A DNA stretch of 64,000 bases from Doryteuthis pealeii (taxonomy: Eukaryota > Mollusca > Cephalopoda > Myopsida > Loliginidae). The stretch spans positions 19,494,419 to 19,558,418 of the forward strand of contig CM042179.1 of assembly GCA_023376005.1 (NCBI GenBank), written 5' to 3'. The notes beneath the pieces are model-generated. The model saw only the letters and a program-made list of their open reading frames with translations. It did not search any database and was not told the DNA's origin. The number at the start of each line of letters is the position of its first letter. Within the stretch, counting starts at the first letter, position 1. Of this stretch, positions 50,101 to 61,381 are shown piece by piece. A program made the translations under genes and the position numbers.

Positions 50101-53100
50101 CAGTGTGTACAGCCTGAGAAGCCCTTAAGTTTGTCATCCACTGTTACCCCCAAAGTGCTGCTTAAGGCAGACCCTCTTGTCCCCCTCCTACTAGCACGGC
50201 AAAATTGACTAGTGATGCAATTTTATTTTCTGTTGGTATATTACAATATGAATGTTTTGCTCCTGGGGTGAAAATTAAAAATTACCTGCAATATAGACTC
50301 TAAAGTGCACTACTTAAGCATACAGTTTTAGTTTAAAAATACTATTAAATATATTTTGTCAGTAATTTTGCAATAATTATAAATAGGACATTTTTGATAG
50401 TTTTTTTTTTTTTTTAAGTACTTTAAAAACTTTATTAAGATACTTTGGTTGCAGTTTTCATAATGAATTAAAATCAAAGGTTTTAGCAACAAAAAGAGAA
50501 TAAACAACCCTTGCTATATTGTACTCGACCATATATCTTCATGTAATAGTACTAAGAATATTTTTTTATCTTTTTAATAAAATTTTAAAATTTTGGTATC
50601 ATTATAAAATCCTTTTGACACAAGGAAACAAATCAGATTAACAGAAGAAACTTAGCAAATGAACCACAAAATTGAAATTTAAAACACCTTAAAGGCTGTT
50701 GAATGCTTGTATATATCTGGAGATGTTACAGGTCAAAACTTATATTAGAAACATTCATTACCGCAAAGAACAAAATTCTACTCAAGATTTCATTCTCTTC
50801 AATATGACTATTTTTATAAACCTCTTTGTTTTTGATATTGTCATCACAAGATTTTAGCTGATCCATTATTCATTCTACAGATTTCCTCAAATCTACTGTC
50901 TGGAAAGTTTTTTTTTCTTCTTTCCAGTTAAAACAAATAAAATTGGTATTGAAGAGATATAGTATCAAAGAGAAAATTTTTAAAATGCAGCATCACTCAT
51001 AATAGTCATTTTATCAAAAAAATTTTTTTTTTTTTTTTTTTTTTTTTCCCCCAATTATGCATGCAGGTTTTATGTGACCTGTTCTCAAATCTTTTTGTTA
51101 AATTCTCCAATATTTGCAATAAGTTCTGGATAACATTGAGGTTTTGATCCCTGGCTGTGTCTTGGAATGCCCTGAGTCTTTGATCCCTTCATCTACATTG
51201 TAATTATTGATCTTAAGTAGTCTCTAGTCTTGATGTTGAAACATCTGTGAGTCACCACCTGTTGTTGTGTGTCACAATTAATCAAGTTAACAATTTCTAA
51301 CAGATTGAAAATACAACTAAGAAGCCAGATGGATATTTAACAACAATGACTGGGTGTCACTTTCATTTATTGTTGTAGATTACAACTTCTCACATGTCTA
51401 TTTTACATAATTTGCAACAGTGAGAGGAGTATAAGCTTGATAGTTTTCCTATGAATCATTGACTTGATTTCTCATTACCACAATAGGTTAATTAATAGAC
51501 TGTAGTGTTGCAACTTCTCATGAGTGTATTTTAACATGACATGCAACTGTGGAGAAGAGTAACATGATAGCTTTCCTGTGAATCATTGGTTTCATAAGAA
51601 ATTGAATTTCTCCTGAATACAATTTTCCTAATTGAAAGACTATGACTCTATGGATGTCACAACTAATAGTTTTCAATATCAGTTATATTTAGAACTGGAG
51701 ACTTTGTTCTCTTTTATTTTTGGTTATTCTGCTATGCTTGCTTAAAGATCTCTAGTGATTTCTACTTGTTTTTCTCATTTCTCCTTGAAACTAGGCTTTC
51801 CTGCTTAAGGCAACTGTTAATTCCATATTCTCCATATTTCTACTCTAAACTACAGACAGAAGTGAATGTGGTGTCTGCTACTATTCTCTTGGTTTGACAA
51901 CTGTTGCTTCTGACTCTGTGTCTCTTGAGTGCTTTTTTGAATCGGTTGTTGTCTCTTCAAAATCCACAAGATGTAATGACCAGCCAATGGTGACTGGCCT
52001 AGTCCCCTACTCCAAACTTTATCACTTTGTGCCTTCTGTCTTTTCATGACTGCTGGTTCTTTTGTGCTGTCACCTGTGATGAAGTCCTAAAAGGATTTAC
52101 CAATTTGAAATGATCAATATTTCCCTCAACTTGAACTAAGTCACCTGATCCAAATTCCTCTGTTTCTGACTTTGACCAACTAAGAAAACACTGACCTAGC
52201 ATGAATGATAACTAGACCAATAATGTTCAAATTCTGAATTTTCTGGGTCAATCCTAGCTCAAGGCTATAGGCCTGATGTTTATCAGTTGGTCATCTCAGC
52301 CGATCTTCTGTTATCTACTTTGGATTTCAAGTGGCTTTGACCAACTAATTATTGTTCCTTGGTCAGCTTATATGAAGTGGGCCACCCACTTACTAATCTT
52401 GCATTAAATTCCTTTTTCTGGTTAACTGACTGTTGAGTATGGTTTGATCCTTGTCATTTCTTTTCAATGAATTGATTAATCAGAACTAATCAACCCTCTT
52501 AATTTTTTAAATCAGTTTTGGTATTAGAAACTCAATCTTTCTTTTGTCTTTTCCCTCCAAACTTATATAAAATGAGTCTCTCTAGACTACATAGGCTAGA
52601 TAACAGACCCCATCATATTTGAGGTCAATGTATCCTCTGTAACAGGGTTGGGATCCCTACCTTCCCTGGTTCAAATTCCATATGGTGTTGAAATCTGTAG
52701 TAGTTTAGGTTTTATGTCAATTGAAATATTTTCTGTTAAAAGGGGCAAAGAAAACCATATTGTGTTGAAATCTATACTAGTTTGGGTTATGAAACTAGCA
52801 AATTCCTTACTTTTCAACGTTCTCTGTCAATTAGCTGGAACTTTTTTTATTCCAGATATTGGCTGTAGCTTTGTTCCTAAAGTCTGGCATTAAATAGGGG
52901 CTAGTCTCTTTCTTTATATCCTTTCCAAACCTTTCCTATATATATACATGGGATGTTATTAATGCAATTTTTCTTCGGATCTTTCTCTCGTATAAGAAGT
53001 TTGGAGACCCCACTGTTGTAACATTAAAATAATTCTGGATCTGTTCTGCTCTTTTTAAATAAGGAATCTTTGCTGTAGTTACATAATTGGTTAGATTCTT

Positions 53101-55744
53101 TGCTCAGGATACTCTTACTATAATACCAACTAAGGCTGGATAGTTGTTACATTGAAGGGAGTTATTAATGGTACTATAACCAAGGGAATTTTATTATGTG
53201 GCAATTTTTTTATTTTTTTCAAAAAATAATTTCTGATTCTAAAGATTTGGTAACATTGCCACACAAGATTGGAACAAGCTGCATATATAACTGAAAAAAA
53301 AAAATAGAATAACTATTGGTGTTTTTCAGTTATTTCACTTTGCTACCATTTTTAAAATTTATTTTTAAGCTGAGAAAAACTCAATCTTTCCATACAGGCA
53401 GTATATTTGGGGAAGCTTATAGAATGGATCAGTCTAATTGTTTGACACATAATATAGATTCAATAATTTGACAAAAAAAATTTGGAATATTAATGACTTA
53501 TTGACCACAGCATATAGCATGCTTATATTACAATTGCCTAAGATTTCAAATTTTTTAAGGTAGATTTGCTCAGTTAAATATCTGTATTAATTCTTAGTAT
53601 AAAATTGTATTAACTATCAATTTCTCTTAAGGAATTAACTTGAACAGAATGTTATCTCGGTATTGTGCAGTACAAGTTAATAATAGCCAATAATTTGAGC
53701 AAGTATCCTATCCTTTTTATTCAATTTATTAGTATAAAACATTGCCTTTGCTGCTACAAAACTATCATTTTTAAATGCTTTTTTACTTAGATTTTCATAT
53801 AGCATGTCTTTTCTTTTGACTGCTCAAAAGTTAATCATTTTACATAATGTTAATTTCTTTTGATATTTATGCATATCAGTATACTTTTTTTAACTAATCA
53901 TTTTACCATTTTAAAACAAGGCCCTGTTTTTATGTGAAAGAAAAAGTTGAATAAGTTTTATAGTACTGAAATTTAAAATTAGGCAGTTTAAAAAAAAACT
54001 ATATGAAATTGTTTTAAATAATTTTTTTGGAAGATACTCATTGATTATATTAGCATTCCCAGTTTGTTTGTTTCTTTTTTTGGGGGGGGGCGGTTAGGTT
54101 ATTATTTAATCACATTAGTTATATAGAGCTCTGTAAATGAAGTTCAAAACTGTTTGAATTATGCAAAAGTGGTTCAAAAGTTATGAGAATTTAAAGCCCT
54201 GAAAATGGGTGGACATGATTTTGTTAAAAAAAATGTCAAATGATGGACCAATTCAAAACCAGAAATTTAGTAATTTCTTCACAATTTCTTTATTTTTCTA
54301 TATCTCTATGCCATAACCTATTATTTAGAGAATAAGAAGTATGGATAGCTTTTTTTATTTTATAAAGTTTACCACAAGATCATTCAACATTTTCATTTTA
54401 ATACTGCATGTATACACATAGTATTAATTTGAATAAATAACATCACTTTGAACTTGAAAATACATTCTTAAATACCTATGTTGAATTACATACAAGAAAT
54501 AGAATACCTATTTACATATTTTTTATTTTTTTTTTTAAACAAAGTCAGTCCGGCGTGTGCTGACAGTTTTATTTACATTTCTTGTAAAAAGTTTTTTCAA
54601 AATTTAAACTTTGACAAAAATCCCTGACAGTACTATGCATTTTCAGCTCTTCGAAGCAAGATATCGTTTTAACTTGCCGTAAAAAATAATTCAATAGATA
54701 AAAACACATACAAATTACTTATTTAGAAAGAGATTATTTTATTTTATTTCCAACCATATATATATTCTTAAGTTTGGACCTGAAATATGTGAGAAATTGT
54801 GATTTTTAAACCGATTATGTCTGAATTTGTCAATGTTCACCAAAATCAATGAAAGTGCTGGCGTTAATTTTCTTTATCTCCATAAAAGATGGAATTTGGA
54901 AAAAATTAGTACAGAGGGATCTTAATCTTTTAAAGTTGACAGTTTTTTTTCTTTTAAATACAAATTGCATTTACTTGAAAGTCTTATAATTCAGAAATTA
55001 TTATATTAGTAAATTTATTTAAGCAAATATATTCTTTTTATTTATAAAAATTTACTTTATTCTACATTGCAGTAATTGATGTTGTCAAAAGTAATAAATA
55101 AAGTGAAGCCCACATGGAATTCTGTGCTTCATTTTATTGATTTACATTTTTAGTACCCTAATTTCTACTAAGCATATTTACATGACCAATGCAAGATTTT
55201 ATTTCAAAGCTGTTGTGTAGATTGTTAACGAGTGACTGGCTATTATTTGATGCATCTTCTTAAGCACCTATTAAGTTGCATTTGCTCTGATTAGTAGTAC
55301 TATTTCAAATACCATGAGCCCATTGTTTACAATCAAATCAGTTTAGTGATGTGACATTTATCAAGGTCAGAGGTTTATTGTGAATTTAGGAGTAAGAAGA
55401 TCTTGTGAAAGTATTTGTTGTAGGTGCAAAGGAAAATGTATTATCAAACTTGGTCAGTTTAGGAATTTTATAACTTTAATAATATGCTTTTGCATTTTAT
55501 AATAAAAATGTTAACTTCTTTAAAAGATTTTCAGTTAAAATGTTTTTTTTTTTTTTTTTTTTTTTTTTTTTCCAACCTTTTACTTGTATTACAACACTGG
55601 GCTTTAAGTGTAAACTCTACATAATTTGAAAATATTAGTTTATAAGAAACTTATTTTATTAAAATGCTGTGGATATATAAAAAAAATGCTTCTTCATTTT
55701 ACTATTGTGGAACACCATAAAAATTAAGACCTTTACAGCTGTAA

Positions 55745-55775
<31 letters not shown>

Positions 55776-58700
55776 TTAATTTATTAAGTTGCGATCTGAA
55801 AAAAAAACAAAACTTCATACAATGACTGCTATTTACACAGTAGCATTGCAACCAACAAAGCCTTCATCAGATGATGACTCTGGGTTCAGGTATGGTTTTC
55901 AGACCCGAAGCATCATTACCACTAACCCAGAGCGCCCCAGCAGTATCTCACGATACCACCAGACTTTGAATAAATACTATATTATTTACTATAACTGAAT
56001 AATTCAAAGTTTGAGAACTGATAAGAATTTAATTTGGTTGAAATATATTAGGTCATGAATATACAGAAAATATTTGATCTTCTACAACCAATCAAACCAA
56101 TTTATAATAAATCCTGATCATAAATAAGACTCATACAACTTAAGATAATTCTATTTCTATTAAAACTAGAATTACATTGTTAATGTTCTATTCATAAGAA
56201 TGTTATTACAATGTTTTTGCAGGAGTAGGCAATCTTAGAACCCGCCTATTTGCTTTATCACTTTCATCCTTATCTTTTGTATAAAGAGTAGTCTATCAAG
56301 CATTTTTGAATTGATTTTTTTTTTCTTTTTATGAAAACAAAATTCTTAACATTTGTAGTTAATCTTGAAATATTACATTTAGCTTTTAACCTTTAACTCT
56401 ATTGACTTAAGATTAAAATTAATAATTAAATTTGAACCTCAAATTGATTAGACTTTTTTGTTTGAGGATTAATCTACTTTGCTTACCTGCTTGAATATGC
56501 AATGTTTAATAAAGCATCTTTCTCATATTATTGCATCCTTACACCATATAATTTCTTGCAAAAATATTTATCTTTGAATCACACAGCTTTATATTCTAAA
56601 AATATCTGCAACTTCAAAATATTCACACTTAATGCTTCATTTCTCTTTCCAATGTTTGCTTACCTTACGGCTTACTTTACTTATTAACGGTAAGTCATCC
56701 TTCTTTTTTTTTTCTCTGCCCTTTTCAATACAAAATCTTCTTTGCCTTCCATTAACATTTTTAATTATATATAACTATATATAAAATGCTTTCCTTTTCT
56801 TAAGCACATATTTTTCTTTGCTTTTTAATTTTTCTATATATTTGCATGCGCATGTCATATCACACGCTCTTTTAATTATGTTACTAGTGGGTGCATATGT
56901 GTAGATATATACAAAAACTAAATTTAGTTTTAAAGAAAATAAGTAAATTTAAAAATTGCACATGTTACTAAAATATTTTTGTTTGTATTTCTGATGCCAC
57001 TGCATTAAGGGATTGACATCATTCAAAACTTGTCACTTCATTAAGGGATTGACATCATTCAAAACTGGTCACTTCATTAAGGGATTGACATCATTCAAAA
57101 CTGGTCACTTCATTAAGGGATTGACATCATTCAAAACTTGTCACTTCATTAAGTCATTCAAAACTTGTCACTTCATTAAGGGATTGACATCATTCAAAAC
57201 TTGGTCACTTCATTAAGGGATTGACATCATTCAAAACTACTTCATTAAGGGATTGACATCATTCAAAACTTGTCACTTCATTAAGGGATTGACATCATTC
57301 AAAACTTGTCACTTCATTAAGGATTGACATCATTCAAAACTGGTCAATTAAGGGATTGACATCATTCAAAACTTGTCACTTATAATGTTTGGAACCAATG
57401 TAACCATTAAAGAAATTTATTTTGACAAACTTTTAAACTTAGATGTTTGAATAGTTTTTAAAACTTTTTCTGTAAATTGATTATTCACTTTTTTAAATTT
57501 GTAGGTATATTGATTTGCAGTTTCTTATAATCTACTGTGCCATCCTAATAATATAGGCTTATAAGTTATGTTTATATATATGATAATGATCCCACAAACC
57601 ATATTAAGGAGCGATGTCATGAAGCTCCTTCAAAAGATGTTATTTTAAAGTGAGATGAAAGGAATACCATAAGGGTTTTTTTTTTTTTTTTTTCTTTTTG
57701 TAAATGAGATTATTCGGAATGGAAAAAATTTTAATTTTTTAATTTAAATATATAATGTATAAGTGTAATCTAGAAAAATTATTCAAGATTATAAAATGTT
57801 TTAAACTATATATATATGTGTATATATATATATATGGAGAATGAATATGAAAAGTGTTAGCATATAAAGGTGCTCAATGCTAAAATAGCAGAGCATATTT
57901 AAAATCACAAATATTATGGTATCAATTTTCCGTAACTATAGTTTCATGTGTATTATGCAGTCTTCAGATGGTTAGATATTAAAAAAAGTAGCTTGTTCAG
58001 TGTTTATATAATGTAAAGTGTGCTTACACAATAGAATGTTGTTACATAAGACTTATATTTAAAAACATAACTATGCTTACTTTTTAATGCACACAGTGTC
58101 CAGATGTATAAATAAATAAAAGATAAATAAAACTTTGAATTAATAGCGGTAAAAAAAAAAAAAATATGGGATTAATTAGGTTCAGGTTGTAAATGACATA
58201 AGAGAAATTTGTTTAAATGTCTACATTTGGAAACTAGTTCACTTCTTTTGTTGTGTAATATATATATTAAAATTAATAACTACTGCTGTGGTTTGTAAAC
58301 AAAATGAAACTTAGGAAATTATTCCAAAACATAGAAAGTTAGTATATATTATTTTGAAAAAAAAAAAAAAGAATGCTGTTAATGATAATCAAATAAATTT
58401 ATCACATTTTCATTTCACTTGGAAATAACTTTTTGAAGGAGTTTCATGAAATTGTTCCTAATATTGCTTTGGTAATGGCTAATATGTCCAATATATATAT
58501 ATAAAGAAAGCAAAATACTTGAACATTGGCAGAAGTATTTATTCATTCATTCATTCATAAATATATCCCCTGAATATTGGGGGTGGGGTTTCCATATTTC
58601 CATACTTATATATAACAGTATCGCTATCAAAATTCTTTGAAATAGTAAATTTAGCATGTCTTTATCACTAATCCTCCTAACATCACTGTACTACACTGTA

Positions 58701-59862
58701 AGGCACTTATACTGAGAACTGGTTTTAAATTTCTTGTTTTGTTTACCTTTTTGAAAAGATTAAATTGAAGATAGATAAAATCATCTTTTACTTAGGATGT
58801 AAAGTATATACTTGTTGCATATTCAATTAGTATAATTCCCAACTCTATTTCTTTTTTAAAATTGTAAAATCTCTTTGTAAAGATTCTTTTTATATGAAGT
58901 ACTTATATTTTTTCAGCTTTAGATCGGTCAGCATCTGACATTGTTCCTAACACACCGGAGTTAGATGAACCAGAGGAAGCGATCATCAATCAAACTAATG
59001 AAGCAAATAAGAAAAACATAAAGTAAGTTTTTTAGTTTTTAAATTTTTTTATTTATCTATTTAAAAATTTCTTTTATATATCGAATTCATAAGATTTTAG
59101 TCTTTTATTTATATATATATATATATCTATATATATATCTATATATATCTCACCATTATACTTCTAATAGTCTAGCTAAAAACGTGACCATATAAATTCT
59201 GAAAAAGTAATTCTAATAGCTTACCAAATATACTGAAATAGTAATTGTCATCAATATAATAACATGGCATCTTGTGAATGTCCTTTCTCATCTAATGGAA
59301 TAGTAATTCTGTACTCTTTAAAATTTGTATTGATTCGATGAAATGGAGAAACCAATACAGTCTATTCATTCTGATGTTTTTTGGTCTTGCTTTAGAATTT
59401 AATGCATCTCACCTGCTTCTTAGATATTGAATCTTTTGGATTGGTCTTAAACTTTAGCTTTTATGCAAGTAGCCAGTTTAATTACTTTTAATAATTTTGT
59501 TAAATCAGCAATAGATGTCTTACCCACTGGAGATATTTCAAACCTTCTTGAGCCCGGTTTTAAAAAGGAGTGTTCAACTAAAAGTGTTGAACAATGAATC
59601 TCTTAATAATATTCTTTTTAGGCTGTTTTGAATGAATAATTTGAAGCTATTTTTTCAAATAGCTTCCCTTTCTTCTTCTTATTACTCTAAAATTTGGGAT
59701 AGACCTTTTAAAAAAAGTGGATGTTAACATTACATTTTAAAAATGTTTCCTATTAATTTCAGAAGAAATAATGAATCCATATTCAGCGAGTTTGCAATGC
59801 AGGATTCAGATCTTATTGGTGATGTTGACTTTGGTGCTGATATAACTGGTAAGTCACAAATT

Positions 59863-59897
<35 letters not shown>

Positions 59898-60267
59898 CTT
59901 TTCCTAAGCCCATAAAAAAACTGAGCATAGTGGAATAGTTACCAATGTGTTAAGTCTAAATAGTTTTATTTAATAACATTCTCATTTTCTTTCACGTCTT
60001 AAAAAAGACATTGAATTGAAATATACTACTTGACTTTTTGTAGCTGAAGTAAAATAACTTTTGTATTCATATCATTTTTTTACTGCTTAACTAGATGCCA
60101 AATCCTAGTGTCGAATACAATTAGGAAAAAGAAAATATCAAATATCCATTTAATCTTTAGAAACAAATATCAAACTATCATTTTTAAATTGAGTGAAAAT
60201 TTAGTTCAGTTCTTCTCAATATTATTACCAGTTTCCAGTAGTTTATTATAGGGTGAGATTAAAAGTT

Positions 60268-60301
<34 letters not shown>

Positions 60302-61337
60302 TCTTTAAAAATATTCATGTAAAATTTTACTTATTTTTGAGATTATTTTTCTATAAGGAAAAATTTATCACTTAAATATTAAATCTATATTCTGAGTAAT
60401 GTCATGTTCTTTTTGCATTCACTGAAGTTTTAAGTTTATAGAATATCTTAAATGTTATTCTTGCAAAACAAATTTTTATGCATTACAGGTAGTGCAGTAA
60501 ACCCAGGAGAATATGCTTCGTCAGGTATTGTGACAAAAAATTTAGACTTCATATTGAGTATATGGTTTGTCAATGTGTGCATGAATATGCCTGTTTAATA
60601 AATCACATACACAATAAAATCTAATGCTATTGCATGAATGTTGTCTTGTTGTACATGCCTTATTTTTTCCTTTGTGGATTTTTAGTTGGTCAATTTTGCT
60701 GGATTTCTTACAATTTATTTGCATGTCTTGTTTCCAGGAAATTGGGATAACTTTTCAGATGATCTGATCTGTTGCTTGTGAAATTCAGAACATCATTTTT
60801 TTAATTATTTTTTTTTTTTACAAATTCATTTGCACGTTTTGTTTCCACAGAAGTACCTGCTGAATGTTTTACTTTTTCTGTGTTTTAGATAGCAAAATGT
60901 TCATTCCATAAAGCAAAACAAAAAAATAGTTATATAAATTTAACTTTATATTTCCTACTAATAGTTCTTTAGTTATAATTCAACTGTTAAGTGGCTTAAA
61001 TCTACATGCATGAACGTACAGAATATCCTGATGATTTAAATCAAAATTATTAATTTTCATTTTTCTATGATTATTAACTCATGTTCTTGCATGCTCCCTT
61101 TTAACATAGATTCAGTTGATCTATATAATTCTTAGTTCATGTAAATGGATTATTAAAAGCAAAAAAGTTTTTCAAAATTATATGTACCAATCTCATAAGT
61201 AATATATTACTGAGCCATAACATGAAATATTTTGAATTAACCTTCCAAGCTATATACAAGGCTGTAAAATTAATTTTATTGAACTGCATCTGAAGATTTA
61301 GTTATCCAAATAAATCCATGAACCATTTTGATTTAAA

Positions 61338-61381
<44 letters not shown>

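Larger units (their letters stand above)
49083..58916 (+). other. JIP intron 6 (9.8 kb)
   Basis: The second-longest intron. It holds a region of more balanced composition (51060-53160) with local duplications and an LTR candidate, a TIR-element copy, a splice-like repeat patch near 55.85 kb and a 36-bp minisatellite. Elsewhere it is AT-rich with T runs, for example about 55542-55571. Confidence 0.7.

Noticed and set aside
55835..55975. Apparent exon pair with TTCAG/GTATGG and TTTTCAG signals
   Set aside because: The implied 49-nt exon does not keep phase with JIP exons 6 and 7, and the minus strand carries a CTGATGAAGG motif like Penelope-type repeats next to a (TA)n tract, so a repeat is more likely.
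57013..57216. Frame encoding repeated [12 protein letters not shown] units
   Set aside because: It is a by-product of the 36-bp minisatellite, whose period is divisible by three. It lies in an intron, and unit deletions break it.
31553..58640. Similar ATTCATTCATAAATA blocks near 31.55 kb and 58.54 kb
   Set aside because: The resemblance covers only about 30 bases of simple ATTC/AAAT-type sequence, too little to claim a repeat family.
60851..60888. Second phase-1 open frame after a good acceptor ([12 protein letters not shown] then stop)
   Set aside because: There is no usable donor in frame and the peptide has no family character. It was kept only as part of the duplicated-acceptor observation.
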